From Bombus terrestris (taxonomy: Eukaryota > Arthropoda > Insecta > Hymenoptera > Apidae): a DNA stretch of 64,000 nt. Within the stretch, counting starts at the first letter, position 1; every line of letters starts with the position of its first letter. Position numbers and translations under genes: made by a program. The notes below the pieces were generated by a model. The model was not told the DNA's origin, searched no databases, and saw only the letters and a list, made by a program, of their open reading frames with translations. Location: assembly GCF_910591885.1 (NCBI RefSeq), contig NC_063277.1, forward strand, positions 1,922,001 through 1,986,000, read 5' to 3'. This document shows positions 26,601 through 40,000 of this stretch, piece by piece.

Positions 26601-27410
26601 AAAGAATCTGGTTTGAGGCAAAGGGGTGGCAGAGGTTCGGATCGCGTATCCTGCGATGAGATTTTAATTCAACTTTGGTCGTTAATCGTGCCACGTTGGA
26701 AACGGAATTAATTAAAGCTGCTTAACGGCCAGGGCCGGGCAATTATTGGATTTACAACGCTATCGCTGGCAGGGGTTAAGCTGATATGCCGATGAATCGC
26801 GCGTCGGTTTTCCAAGCAGCCGGTTGAATACTCTGATGAAACGCGTTTGTGTTGGTTAGCCCTTTACGATTCGACGCGGTCGTCGAAGCTTGAAACGATT
26901 CAGAGAAATTTTGTTCGTTTCTTGCCACACGGCTAGTTGCATCGGCGAACGAACGTTGTTAGTCGAAGGGACGTGTTTAAACGAAAATACAATTTTCTCA
27001 CGCAAAGAAAATTTCGAAATATTCAAACGCGATTTTATTGGCGACTGATATTCCAGTCGAATTTTCATTTCGTCGTGAATCCTTATCGACGTGGTCGCCA
27101 ATTTCGGCAAGCGTGATTTCATGTTTTTGAAACAAGCATCGACGTCGTTCAATTTTCCAAAAACTGACCAATAATTCGCCCGTGGCGGCATTCGAAGCAA
27201 TTTTTTTCCGAGCCATAATCACGTATCGTGAACGTTCGTCGAACGCAAACAGTGGCCCACCTGTCCTCCATAGCAAATTCCAGTGTTCATTATCGCGTTG
27301 CCATAAACTCGTCGTCGCATGACCGAGCGTAGTCCCATTCGCCGTCAGTTCGTTCACCAGTGATTCAAAACTACTGATTTCAGTGCTTCTGCAAGTGTTT
27401 TCGAATTAAC
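20671..27410. other. long intergenic region between genes B and C
   Basis: No family exon was recognised. It holds the presumed 3' end of B, a short TGTA microsatellite (about 22761-22776), the long unexplained open frame at 21430-22080 (listed separately), and otherwise unremarkable AT-rich sequence. Minus-strand frames just upstream of gene C (26998-27357 and 26856-27200) show no domain or splice context and are treated as chance. Confidence 0.5.
21430..22080 (+). other. unrecognised 216-codon open frame
   Basis: The longest uninterrupted frame in the window. It is open from 21385 (TTG), with the first ATG at 21430, and ends TAG at 22080. The product would be basic and Ser/Arg/Lys-rich with a hydrophobic stretch near the C-terminus (MFLFAFEAKYVFPAIFVIFQ). 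There is no recognisable domain, signal peptide or clear start context, and the codon composition drifts to AT-rich in the second half. It may be chance, a retained exon or an orphan gene. Confidence 0.2.
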
Positions 27411-30400
27411 ATGTTCCGTTTATTTCTGTTGCAAACTGCGATAATATGTTTCTTTATCTGGAGAAGCGAAAGTGTGCTTCTCTTTCCTCCGAGGTCATTG
27501 TTCCAGGTAACTTTACGTATTTTTGGCTGCGTGTGGCAATGATATGTGTTGCGTGTGTAATTGAAAATCCAGAGAGTTCTCAGTGAATCACTGAGTGATT
27601 GAAAATCGTTTGAGTTGCATGATCACTCTATAGTTATCCATCGTTTACCATTAGCATATTCAACGAATGATTTATCTATCATCTATAATAGCTTCCCATA
27701 TATACAATTGAATATAAAACTCAGTAAAAGTCGTCTAGCTTTAGAAAACCGACACCAGCAATATCAGCGAGTACTGAACTGAAAATAACAGATTGCGTTA
27801 CCTAGCAACTGTGAAATGAATTTCACTTGAAAATCGGAGATATAGTTCAAGTGAAATGATATCACAGAATTACATTAGCAAAGTCCTTCAAATTGCAAGT
27901 GATTTGACTAATGAAGACAAGTGTAGAAACTTGAAAGGATATACGTATCAACGTAAGTGAAGTAACAGGTTCTGAGCGAGTGTCGATGGATCGAGAGTTG
28001 CTTATGTTGTACTTGCTGTCATCTGTTGTTGATATACTCGATAAATTACTAATAGATTTCTACGTATACATAGAAAATATGACTGAATACGAAGTCTAAA
28101 GAAAAGTTGATTTAGTGAACGGTACATACTTACATTTAAGTCGCTTGGGTTCCAGTAGCTCGACGAGTCTGAACGAGGTTTTATAGCGGTACGTTTCTCC
28201 GGGTAGACAATTTGCTTTTGTTTGCCAATCCTACTTAGACGGCCCGCGAAATTTATTAAACCCTAGAATAATTTACTTAAATCGCAGGATAATGAGTACT
28301 TTTTCGCGAGTTTTCCCCTAATTAGATTACGCCTTTGTTTGTATTGAAATCTTAAAGTTTTCCGAGTAAGATAGATTCTTCGCTTGTCAATGAGAAGACT
28401 AACGTGGAAAGAATACGAGGTTTTTACGGGAAGTTTGAATAAGCAATCTCTCGAAAAAATAGCTCAAAGGCGTATTTGTAGTTTTACAGCTGAAACTGTT
28501 CCGGGCTGCTTTTAAAAACGAACGAATTGAAAGTCAGACGGCAGACACCGAGATAAGTCTCAAAGTCAAAAACCGTTTCTTAATTGTACAAAACAGCCAT
28601 TTCCCTTATATAATTTATATAATTCCATTTTTATTTTCTCGTATCCCTCTTTGATGATCATCTTGATAGGTTTACGATTGATTGATTATAGTATATTATT
28701 TCATTGATTATTTGACAGATGATTAGTTCTTTGAAAATATTTCGAAGGACGAATTTACTAGTCCAGATAAAGGAAATTCTTCTTTTAATTTTTCTGACAA
28801 AAAATAGTGTACGTATACACAGTCTCGCTCCTAACTATTGATAAAACTACTGTACGCATATAAAACGTTATAATCGAGGGAATAAATAAAACATTTCCTC
28901 GTTCTTAGGAAAGTAGCCTTTCTGGATGCTTTCTTTTCACTTCTTATAGAAAGCGTACTTGACGGTTGCATCGGCGAATTGACGAAGAATCGAGCAAGAT
29001 TTATCTACTTCGAAATTGGAATCTGGCGCGTGTAGTTTTGTTACTTTGCCACACATGTAGTTATTGTCGAAGTAACTACTTCAAGAAAAATTCTACATCT
29101 TTATTTATGTATATTCGTGACCTGGAGACTGCTATTACGCAGAAATATTCTAAATACAGAGCGGTGCATATTATTGTACCTTTGAGTGTACATTATGTTT
29201 TGGGTTGCGAGGTCTACAAACAAAGGAACTAATAAACAGATTTCAATTTATGTTCCCTATAGCCTTTAAAGCTACAAGCTTAACTTTTCTGGTAATGCCC
29301 TTTTGCTATAAATATATGAACGTGTTCGCTATCATTCCATTGTCTAGTAACACTAAGAGATCAAGGATCAGAATCAGTATATACTTATATTTATACATTA
29401 TACTTATACACTATACCTTTAAATATTTCAATATACTTTTCTATTACAAATTCATCCACTTGTTCATCAATCAGTCAACCTCAACCTCAACAGTTATGGA
29501 TCCATTCTTCTTTTTTTCTTCAACTCTTTATGGCGAGTCTTTTAAATATCATAGACTGGATGAAATAGATATTTTAACCTCTACGAAAGTCCCGCGAGAA
29601 CCGATCGTATCTTCTACATCTAACGTTTTTTCCCCGTTCTATTTTCCAGTTCACGACCGGCGTCTCGGTTCCGATTTCCATGAACAAGAGAGGTAGCGTG
29701 GTATTCTCGTCCGCATTCCAATTCAATTATAAACTTCCGTCGAACTTGTCAGAACTCGAGCCTACAATAATACCGGCCAGGCAGTCGAGGGATCTGAATC
29801 TGCAGGACACTTACGCGGCTATCGAAAATTTATTGAATCGGTGAGTATTCCGCGATTTCCATATTTCGCGCTGTAGGGGAAAATCGAAGCCGGCACGAAG
29901 GGGGCCGTGAAAAGGGTGAAATTCAGCGCGAGCAGATTCGAGTCGTTTAAAGTCATGGAACAATGACCAACCCGAACAACGAATTGGAAGAAGAATAAGT
30001 GGGCCGTATTACCGTTCAAAATTGCCCGATGAATCGGTAAACACGCTAGAATCGAACGAATAAATTTGTAATTAACTCAACACCGGAATTGGTGCAAATA
30101 GTTACCGTGGACGATTAATGAAATTCCATTTTCTAGTCGACGATCATTGAACCGTGACGTCGCCACATTCGTGTTTGTCACCGATAACGCGTACAATGGG
30201 TAGGTGATTATGCGACAGAAACGGGAAACGAGGCTTCATCGTATGTGCTTGATACTCGCCAGTCAGTTTTATTGCGCCAGTTATCATTTTTGTTATACGT
30301 TCTTCAATGAAATCGATGGGTATAGCGATAAAGATCAGTTGCTGCTTTATAGCGACGAAAAACAGTTACAGGTACACGAACCTGTATCCTCCTTTCAGTT

Positions 30401-33400
30401 TGTTTAAATGTACATTAATAATCGCACGAATTATTCTACGACAAATCGATCAGTTTTGTAGGTGAAGTTGGTACGAGATGGTTTGGGAGAAAGTTATTAA
30501 CGATGGCTGATGAAAAATTAGTAATCTACGTAATAAGGATTACTTGTGGTAGATGAAACAGATTTTCATGAAGGGCGTGAGCAAGTATCAGGAAACTAAG
30601 ATCAAAAGACCGGAGAGATGGTAAGGTAAAGATGGGAACTGGAACATAAATTAATTGGGACGTAAGGCAATTACTTTGTCTTGGCAGAGAGACCTGAAGC
30701 GCAGGTAACAAGCGAACTATCTTGCTTTGGAAAAGCGGTGTGAAAGTTAAGAAAGTGTCGGGACTGATCGAAACTTGTCGAAGCTGACAAGGAGACGCGA
30801 TGCCGCGTGAAATGGATCGTTAGCTGGCTCAATAGAGTGAATTGCTCGTCGTCCTTCTTTCACGAACATTCATCCAGCATTCTGGTCAGTCTGACCAAAA
30901 AGTTCATCGTCGATTGTTTGGAAACTGGAGATAGAAACAACCCCATTAATTATCATTTCGAACCTGTCCTTCTTTTTTTACAGCCTCTGGAAAATCGTGA
31001 AATTCGCAACCGTGAAACTCTTGGAGAATGAATGTTTAACGCGTAACGCGCGGCGAACGCTTAAACTAATCCGAAATTTACATCCTTCTCCGGCACGGTA
31101 ACATAATTTCATTCGAGGCAAGCCGTCGAACGACGGCTAGGAAAAGGAGCAGGATAATGAATTTCTCGGCTAGAAACGGGGCGAAGAAGTACGGCACACG
31201 TTTAAGAATTCCCTTTTACCGTTTTATAAAACCAATATCATCTGGCGGCAGCACGGTTTGCCGAGGGGCTCGCTACCGTGCGACTTCCTAATAAAATTAC
31301 TTCTACGCGACGGTCAAATTACAAAAAAGGAAGAAAAAAGGGAAGAAGCGACAGAGAGAAAAGAAAACGTAAGGAATACGCGAGAAATGGAGGGAGAAGG
31401 GGAAATAAATACGAGACAGAAGCACGGCGCACCAAAAAGGGGTAGAAATTAAAATGGAATGTATTCTGTGTTGAAGGCACGGCTGGCAGGACGGTAGGGA
31501 GTGTCTTTTGAGGACCATTTGCGAGCTCGCGGAGACACCATTTGGCAGGACACGTCAAGACGTTCTCGAGGAGGTGATCCACTTAATTTTAACGTAAGTT
31601 CGTTGCGATGAATCGCGCTTTGACTCGTGGCACGGGAGAACACCGTCGGCTCCTGCTACTTTTCGAAACAAAATTCATTTCTTGAGGAGCTGCCGGTTAA
31701 TGAATTCCGTTGGAAGTCTCTAATGGCTGTCCTGGCCGCTTTCCACGAAACGGGAACAACGGTGTCACGTAACGAAGCACGAATAGACTAAGATAATGCA
31801 GTAAATCCATGTTGCACCGGGTACGGGCATCGTTTAATAACTTTACAGTACGTTCTTTCTAGTCGATGTATTTAAATACCGCGGCTATATTCTCCTTTAT
31901 TCACAAGCTAATAGCAATCGAACGTTTCGTAACTTCTGACTTATAGTCTCTGGACATAAAATTAAAATCGCCGAAAGTTTGTTATGTTTTAACCGCCCTC
32001 GGACGAGCCAACCTGCACGCTGTCCACCGCGCACTTTTCCAAATATCGACGACTAATATTCGCTACTTAAAAAACAAAGAAATCTAAAAATTATTTAAGT
32101 GGTCAATTATATTTCGCGGTAATGGCTTTAGTTAACGATTTCACATATTGTTTATACAAAACACCAAATTAAAAGTATACAAAAATATAGGTAAAATTGA
32201 AAACATTAAAGATGACTAAAGATATATAACACAACTTGAACATGAAATTGAAAATTCATAATGCATTTTAATATTTTTTTACAAAATGGTATCGTTCGAT
32301 TATAACTTTATTTAGTCATAACTGATAGTGTCACTTTTTAATTCATTTTAACACCACTAAATTGATGTATTTTATTATATACTGTACTTTATAAACTCAG
32401 AAAAAGTGGCGCAATTATTTGGGGACGATTCCAGGTAAACAATAACTGATAATAACAACAACAACAACAACAAAAAAAGAAAATGCGTTGCTAAAGTAAA
32501 AAAGGGAAATCTCCTTATTCGGTTGGTTAAGTGTTAAGTAAAATTTGATAGTGTGCGAAGAAACCTTACAATAAGCAAAGATGGCTTATATGCAATCTTA
32601 TATCTTATATCCAATCTGTAGATTAGACGCTTTCGTTCAAAAGTTATGGGTCAGTTGCTAATTCCACAGCTGATCGCGATTTCATGGAAAAAGATCGAAG
32701 AATATGGTAACAGTACCTTTAACGCGATCGACAAGTTGAAAATTTCAACGGTACGCGCACAAGCAACGTAAGAGAGATCGAATTAACGATAGATAGTTGA
32801 GCGAGTGGAACCATTGGTCGAGCGATCGGTTTGGGCGGATGGAGGATTGGTCAGGAATTTGCCATTCCGTACGCGGCCGGGCGTACTCGAAGGAAATTGC
32901 AAGCGAACCAGTGAGCGGTGCTCTAATTGCGTCGAAATTAGGCGCGTGCATTAAGCTTCTAATGGAAGGTGTTTCGCGTAGGTTTTCCCTTTGTGCGGTG
33001 CCTCGAGTGTGTACACACGTCACTGGGAAATTCCTTCCGACGTAATCCTGCAGCCGTGGAACAATCGCCGGGTAACGCGCGTCGAATGTCAATAATACGA
33101 CCGGTTGCTGCTATTTACCATTCAGACAGTTGCAGTTTCCTTCGATCGATCTTCCACACTTTTACTTTTCTCTTTCTCGAACGCCCTTTTTTCTAATCCT
33201 CGTGTAGACAACCAAAATATTCACGGTAATTAGGACTACTGAAACATTCCAAGTATCCTGTTTAGATATGCTTACAGGCCCGGTCGAAAGTTTAGGAAGA
33301 TGTCCATTGCATTAAATGCTTGTTAAAAACAAGCATTTAGTCCTAAAACACAGACGATCGTAATATTAGGTTGTCCGAAAAGTTTCTGTCGTTTTATAAG

Positions 33401-33964
33401 GAAATAATAGACGCACGATAATTTTGTTTTATATTAGTTCATTGAATTATGCAGGAATATAATAATAGAAATAGAACGAAACGGATCATACCTAATCCAA
33501 TAAAATAATATAAAACAGAAATTGTTGTTCATCTATTATCACCTTATGAAACGAAAGAAACTTTTTGGACAACCTAATAATTTCTACAACTAATGAGGCT
33601 TTCATTTGTCGCGAATTATTTCTTTGATTGTCAATCGAAGAACACGGGAGAAAGCGCGATGAAAAGTTTTCCAACGTTTGAGTTACGTGAATATTACGTA
33701 ACATGTGTATTCGGGGTTAAAAGAGAGATCAATCTGCGATTGGTTCTACCTTAACGCGTGCCTCGTGAGAAACGCGTTGAAGAGAATTTCTGGATCAGGC
33801 CGAGCGAAGACGTGGCAGGGACTGCTAATTCCAATCACCAGAGCGTCGACCAATTGTACAGGGAAGCGGAACGACAAGGAAGATCCGGAGGCGACTGCAT
33901 TTTGGCCTATCCCGATTGCATCGAGTCACCTCTCGAAACGTTCACGGAAATCGCATTTCCTTAG
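27411..33964 (+). CDS. gene C: secreted DM4/DM12-family protein, 189 aa, 4 exons
   Basis: Exons 27411-27506, 29650-29840, 31477-31593 and 33799-33964; introns in phases 0, 2 and 2. Exon 1 is a signal peptide running straight into SVLLFPPRSLFQ; no basic cleavage site separates them, unlike most paralogues. Exon 2 gives FTTGVSVPISMNKRG, then FNYKLPSN and an RQSR site (76-79). Exon 3 carries DGRECLLRTICELAETPF (C105, C111) and the IHLILT end. Exon 4 starts TPSEDVAG and carries GGDCILAYPDC (C168, C175), the clearest family C-terminus in the array. Intron 1 contains a copia-type solo LTR (29065-29492) only 157 bp before exon 2, and intron 3 contains a mariner miniature element (33366-33577). AATAAA lies at 34334-34339. 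Function unknown. Confidence 0.88.
29065..29492 (+). mobile_element. copia-type solo LTR, copy 2, in intron 1 of gene C
   Basis: Begins TGTCGAAGTAAC, ends CCTCAACA, and is flanked by a perfect 5-bp target duplication GTTAT (29060-29064 and 29493-29497). It is similar to 14001-14413 along its whole length, with small indels in the TATACTTATA region. It lies in the sense orientation relative to gene C and ends 157 bp before the exon 2 acceptor. Its CAACCTCAACCTCAACA tail and AT-rich stretches do not disturb the exon reading. Confidence 0.9.
32454..32473. repeat. short AAC microsatellite
   Basis: About six and a half AAC units followed by an A-rich run, in intron 3 of gene C. Confidence 0.85.
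33313..33339. repeat. perfect small inverted repeat (hairpin)
   Basis: AAATGCTTGTT (33314-33324) and its exact inverse AACAAGCATTT (33328-33338) are separated by three A residues, with one more T-A pair outside. It ends 26 bp before the mariner element at 33366. The stem is too short for a typical microRNA precursor. Confidence 0.7.
33366..33577. mobile_element. mariner-type miniature element (212 bp), TTAGGTTGTCC family, in intron 3 of gene C
   Basis: The left end TTAGGTTGTCCGAAAAGTTT continues into GTCGTTTTATAAGGAAATAA. The inverse of both blocks closes the right end (CTTTTTGGACAACCTAA). TA flanks both sides (33364-33365 and 33578-33579). There is no transposase. The same family occurs at 45177-45388 and 51945-52158. 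Confidence 0.9.
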
Positions 33965-36092
33965 GGTGGGTTTTTTTGGACAGTACCTCGAGCCGCGTTG
34001 ATTTCGTGGATCGATTGCTCGTGTATCGTTTATCGTCTCGAACGTTTTCGACGTTTGCCGGCTATTTGTTGAATTTTTTATACGCGAAAAAACGTCTTTG
34101 TGTGGCGAGAAAATCGATCGTTCGAAGAGTAATATTTCTATATCTTTCCGGCCGTTCGAGAAGGTATACGATGCAGTGACTTCGTCGTAAAAGAATTTAT
34201 TATAGTGAAGTTTTGACGGCGAGAAGGATGGCGACGGAGAAACAGTGCTAAGTAAATTTCGTTGTCGGAGCAGCAACGTTGCTCTAAAAAGCTTTATGTT
34301 TCATCGCCATCCTCCTTCCGCTGTACAATTCATAATAAAGGCACTTCTTATAATTGTAGCGTTCCAGATCTGCGCTGCCTTTCTCACCGTTGCTTCGTGT
34401 AATTTCCAGAAATTACCAGGATTTTTTTCACAGCATCGATCAACCTGCTATACTCCACCGTCTACGTACAAGCTAGTTGGACACTTCTAAACTATCACAA
34501 ATGTGTAAAATATACTTGTCAAAATGATCTCTTTAATCTAATTTTGGCCCGATTTTGTTTCCATACATGTACAAATAGTAGATGTTGATAAAAATAATGC
34601 TTAAACCTTTGCATTCGAGAGGCGACTCTCAGCCACCACAGCGTTCCGTGCTGCAACTCCAGTGGCGAGCTAGAGCCGACAGTCCGTGTTTATGCCAGAT
34701 TTCGAGATCTCCAATTGATGAGAGTGCAATATTGGTTCGTAAATTGGTTCCTTAGCTTTTTGTGTTCTTTGTTAATATAAATATTTAATCTCACATCCCT
34801 GCGATATATTATATTCAGGAATGCATCTTGGCGAATGCTTTATAAATTATCATAAAAAGATACAGAAATTAATATTGCAAAATCATGTTTCCAAAGATGT
34901 AAATATAGATAAATTATCAGACTATAATGTTTTTGTAAGTTAATTTGTATATAAAATCATTATACGCTAGTTGAATAGCTGCTATGGTTGATCGAAAAAG
35001 TCCTCGAGTGTAAAGGGTTAATATTAATATTTACAAAGATTGATCGTCCGGAGATACCCGAGTCGAATGAGCCAGCGAGGCTGTTTATTTTTGGGATTTT
35101 AGAGCGATCGAGTGTTCTTTAAGTACATTTCAAAAGTTTATGTAAATCTTATGCAGTGGCAGCTATTAATTAGAAATAAACTTGGAACTAGAGCGATGCA
35201 GCTATTATTTCCTGTCTCAGTTAAAATGTAGTAGATCATCTGATCTTGTTATTGCACGAAGTAAATAATTGACAGCATAGAAACGTTCTTCTGCTACAAT
35301 GTAATAATTAAACATAACAAAAACGTAAATACTATGATATTGGAAATGGTAACGAAGATCGACGGAATCGATTCGTCTTGCAAAATAGAACGACGTTGTT
35401 TGAGCTTCGAATTAGAGTGATCGGTAATGCTGGTCGACTTTTACGATATTTCAGTCGACGATCAAAGCCGAAACGCAGCAAAGTATCGTAGAACGACAAA
35501 TGGGCAAAAGTCCTAAGTAAATTTCGCTGTTGAGGCTCGCTGTAAAATGACCGGAAACGAGATATAAGACCGACGAAACGATTCTCCTTTCCACGCGAAC
35601 CTCCATTTCTCTGTCCACCTCTATTTCTCCTTATTCGCGCGGCTGTTTGTCACCATTTTCTGTCGCGTCCTATTTTATTACGCTACCAGCGTCCCTTTAC
35701 CGAACCATTGGTTGCTTGTGTTCAACGTTTGTGTTTCCACGATGTTTCTTCGAGTCTCGTGAAATCGTGTATCTTTAAAGCTCTCGAAACTCCGATAGTT
35801 TATGCCACCCTTTCGAGAAATGTTCCACGGATATTTTAGCCGACTTTGGAACCAGGAAATTCCACGATAACCAAGATTAACGTGTCAACTTCTTACCCTG
35901 CGATTCTGAGCAATCGCCGATATTAATAAAGATCAGCAAACAAGTGTTTTTTTATTGCAACAATCCGTTCATCGTTGGGACACGTCGTCGTTGAAAGATA
36001 CTCCTTCTTCCGAAACTTCTTAAGATCTTGAGAAGCTAGAAATTTCAACGATAGCGGCCCTGGATGTGGCAACTTTCCCAACAGTTCTACAG
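33965..36092. other. intergenic after gene C
   Basis: Presumed 3' UTR of C (AATAAA at 34334-34339) and AT-rich sequence. An 81-codon frame (34245-34490) contains a hydrophobic stretch like a signal peptide (ALLIIVAFQICAAFLTVAS, from ATG 34296) but has no FP segment and no convincing donor; it could be the lost first exon of the pseudogene that follows, but this is weak. Confidence 0.45.
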
Positions 36093-36260
36093 TTCACGAG
36101 TAGTATATCCGGCAGCATGTTGCTGTCTGGAAAATACTCGTCGTCTGCACCTTTTGTTTATACATTTCAGTTCCTTTGTTATCCCGGAAGCGGAAGTTTC
36201 GGCCCCGCGATCTTCTCGCGGAAACTTCTCTTCTGCCATTTACTTATTTACAAGTTGCAA
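36093..36260 (+). pseudogene. DM4/DM12 exon-2 remnant with a frameshift
   Basis: After an acceptor-like TTCTACAG the frame reads FTSSISGSMLLSGKYSSSAP and then TFQF, which parallels exon 2 of gene C (FTTGVSVPISM...SSAFQF). At about 36171-36174 the similarity moves to another frame, which continues with APRSSRGNFSSAIYLF, matching the position of the ARQSRDLNL...TYAAIENLL part of gene C. No first exon, cysteine exon or terminal exon was found between C and D. It reads as the decayed remains of a further tandem copy. The alternative is a chance match of a short hydrophobic segment. Confidence 0.5.
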
Positions 36261-37006
36261 TTCTACTCGTTTGAATCAGGACATTCACCCGTCTACATCT
36301 TCTTCTTTAGCTGTAATTTCAAGATCGTAGTATCGAACCGGTTGAAACTTGAACGACCCGAGGACTGCTGAAAAAATCCTGTTGTTTCCCTTCTTCATTA
36401 ACACATTCGGCGCGGCATACAAAATCGAACGGGGTTCTTAATGGCGGCAGTCGATTTTTCTACATTTTTCGCCTCATCGCAAAGAAAATAGAAAATTCCG
36501 ATGACGCGTACGTTTACGTCTACCGTATTGAACGTGTTAACGAATCGAGGACCAATAACAAAACGGGAAGCTGGACAAGTTAAGAAGACGAAGAGGAAAG
36601 GAAGGGCCGAGACGGTCGTCTATCGAGGATGGAAAATTAGCTCTTTCGACTGACTACAGTCGACCGCGGAACCTTCCAGCGTAACTATGCCCCGAGTTGA
36701 CAGATGACACGTTAATTTCGTGGAGGAGTTGGAACTTGGAGCAACCTGACGACTCGACAAGCTTCCAGGCCGCGAGTTTCGTACTAGTTGGCTTTGTGTT
36801 TCGCCTGGAGCGACGAAATTGCTTTCGAGATTCGAGTAGCTGGTTCTTTCATCTTTTCAGGTGAGTAAAATGTATACTTCGAAGGATTCGACGTGGCGAA
36901 AGGTAAGCGCGATGTGAACGGATGGGAATATGCGCGAGATTGATCAAATCCGCAACTAATCTTCTGCTTTGTCAAAGCTTCTAGACGAGAAGCGAAAAAA
37001 ATAACT

Positions 37007-40000
37007 ATGATATTTATTTGGATGAACGTGGACTGGAAGCTGTCTTTGTTGCTGCTTGCGACAATGAGGCAAATTCAGTGCAGCGACGACGAGCAACCTC
37101 GAGAGAAGAGACAAGCGTTGTATCCTCCGCCTCTTGTTTATCCTTTTGGTGGCACTTTCAAGGTATTTATCCATACTTGGACGTGGCAGCGATAAAACTT
37201 AATAATCTCGTCTTCTTCGGGGGCTGATGGGATTACTCCGTAAAAGCACGGCTGCTCGTTCGACGGTTTAACTCGTGCTAATTTGAATAAAATCTATCGC
37301 GTCCAACGTCGTCCGACGAGAAACGAATTACACGCGAAACCATAACACACTTATCGAGAATAATTCATCGAGATGTATTGACAATTAAATTTCAAATAAG
37401 ATTCGTGTAATGATAATAGCCGAGCAATAATTCATGCGTTGCAGCCGTATCTGGAAACTGTGCAAAATAGAAACAGACAGATTTAACAAGCGATGCGAGT
37501 GAAAAACGCGACGCGTTGCACGACGGCCGTATCCTGCCTCGTGTTCCTTTTCATTTTCCTTCCTTCTGCTTGCAGATATATCGCCGGATGATCGTATATC
37601 TTGCGCATTCAAAACTGCTTTTCGCTCGAGTTTAACGATGTTCCTCGCGTATTATCTTTTTAATCGAAGGCGTACACATGTATTTTTTCCTAAATTTAGA
37701 CAAATCTAGGATATAGGATATGCGAAACTGTGCACGTGAGTTCCAGTAACGATACGTATTTTTCTATTAAAATTGAGTATAACTCTGGGGGTTTTCTCAA
37801 GATCTGGTCTCCACCAAGAGTATAGCAAACAATCTTACGTTCGAGCTTCGATCGAAGGAACGAAAAGACACGGCATAGTAAAATATTACGATAAACCATT
37901 TCACGAATCGTGAAAGGTGAACAAGATGACGGGGCAAGTTCGTCACTTTTTCGAGTCTCTCCGCGAAGATGCTGCGACTGTGGCGAAAAGAGCACCGCGA
38001 AGAAAGAAACGATCGCTCGGAGCTTGCTGAGTGGATAACTATTTTCCATGCCATGATTAACATCTCGGTTGTCGGATCGTCAGGTACAAATTAATTGGTC
38101 GGTCGTTAGATAGGTTTCTTGAGGGGGTTGCCCGTGGATAGAATGGGAATCGTCAGTGGAAACGGAATACAAACTAAAGCGAATTTCGGGCCAAGTTTAA
38201 CGCGAGTCTTAGCGTCCGTGACTTAAGTATGGACGTGCTAGTCCTGCGGGAAGCAGCGGAGGAGGGTGGAGAACTTTAAACCGAGAGAAACGTCTCTCCC
38301 TGTCTCATTCTCAATTCCGCTGATAATTAACTGCGGCCTTATCTACCGTCTCTCCTCTCAAATTTTCTAATTAAATCGGAAAGCTCTTTCTGTAGTTTTC
38401 ACTTCTTCTTGGCCGAGCAAATGTTCTGATGGACTGTTTGCCCTGGCTTCCTCGATTACTCGCACCCTTTCCGGCAATGGGACCGAGACTTAGTGGAAGT
38501 TGAACGGCGAATCAGAGCTCTGACAAAATCGATACAGGACAGATCTTTCTGGTGCCTTTAGATTTCAGTTTTAGTTCAATCTTACCGTGTGCAGTTTGCA
38601 TGTACATTATATTTTAGACTGAAACAGAATATTTGACTGGTCCAGGTCACTGCACACCGATTTGTTAGAATTTCTCGAAGGGAGACGATTCGACGACGTC
38701 TGATAAACGTCACAGTTGCAGGGGCAAAAGTGTTTGATTAGCAGATTTTTCAAGCAACAGAAACGACTATTGCAAATATTTGGACATTCGCCTTGAGAAG
38801 GCGGGAAACTGGTGTGAAATAAAATTCACCGTTTCTGGGTCAGTATGTATCTAAACACGCGGAGCTGCACTGCGTCAAAAGCGCAGCTTCAAAATGAGAA
38901 AGAAAAAGGGAAACAGTGGAGAAGACCTGGAAAGAAGAGCGGCGACGTTGAATTACTTGCATGTCTTCGCCCGGCTGGCGAGCCTTAGACGACCGAAACC
39001 CTGCTATCTTATCAGAAGGACGATTACGAAGTTTCAGCACGCGTCGAGTCGCTTTTGTACACGGCCCGTTGGGCAAGCTTGAAAAACCCAGCTGAATTTA
39101 TTTAACATTCATTTCCATGAGTCGCGAGCTTTAGATCGTGTCACGCAACGTTTCAATGGGACGATAGAACTGAATGGGAGAGCCGTTGGCAAGGCATGAT
39201 GTTTATGAACAAGGTGCGCGAGCTGATCTCCAGCAAACGATTCCGTTCGTCCACGCGAACTGAAATTCCAGTGAGAAATATATGCGCGAGGTAATACATG
39301 AACGTATATACAAGGTGGTGGAGAAGAGAAAATGGAAAATGAGGAATGGAGAAACGAGACGAGGAATAGGGAAAGAAAAGAATGTAGAAAGGAGAAAGGA
39401 AGTCCACCAACGTCGTAATATCTTTCTTGGAAACGAATGAGGGTTAAGCAGTATTCCGAAAGTTGAAATACGAGCAGCTAGGTTCGCTAGGGTGTGCGAA
39501 ATTTTCCACGAAAAAAGAAACCGCGAACATGCTGCAATTTTTCCCCGTCCCCGCTCCTTCCTTTTCTTCGACTTTATTTTATACCCACAGTTTGTATTTT
39601 CTATCAGCCTCTCGTTTTTATTTCTCTACCAGTGCAAGTTTGTAAAAATCACATACACCGACGCAAGTATATCTCCTTTTCGTCGCGAACGTTAAAATGG
39701 CCATTTTCCTTCTTCATTTCATTACGTTGCTAGATCTACTTTTTTCTTAAACACAAGAAAAAGGAAACTGACCTTATCTACTTTCTCTCTGACTTTTCCC
39801 CTCCTCTCTTTCCGATCGCACAGTGTAAATTCTTTACATTTGCAAAAGTTTCTGCTCACGATTTACGATCCAAGATCTTTCACTACTGCGAAAGAACTTC
39901 TCTTGTTCTCTTGGCTCTTCTTCCAGCGATTATCTGTGCGACGCGTGTGTCTTTTATTTCATCAATCATCCGCATTATTGTCATGCATTGTCAAACTTCC

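Noticed and set aside
26998..27357. Minus-strand 119-codon frame divergent from gene C
   Set aside because: No recognisable domain and no splice context; overlapping open frames in the same region suggest a CpG-rich, stop-poor stretch rather than a gene.
34245..34490. Possible signal-peptide exon before the C-D pseudogene
   Set aside because: Has a hydrophobic stretch but no FP segment and no good donor in the right place.
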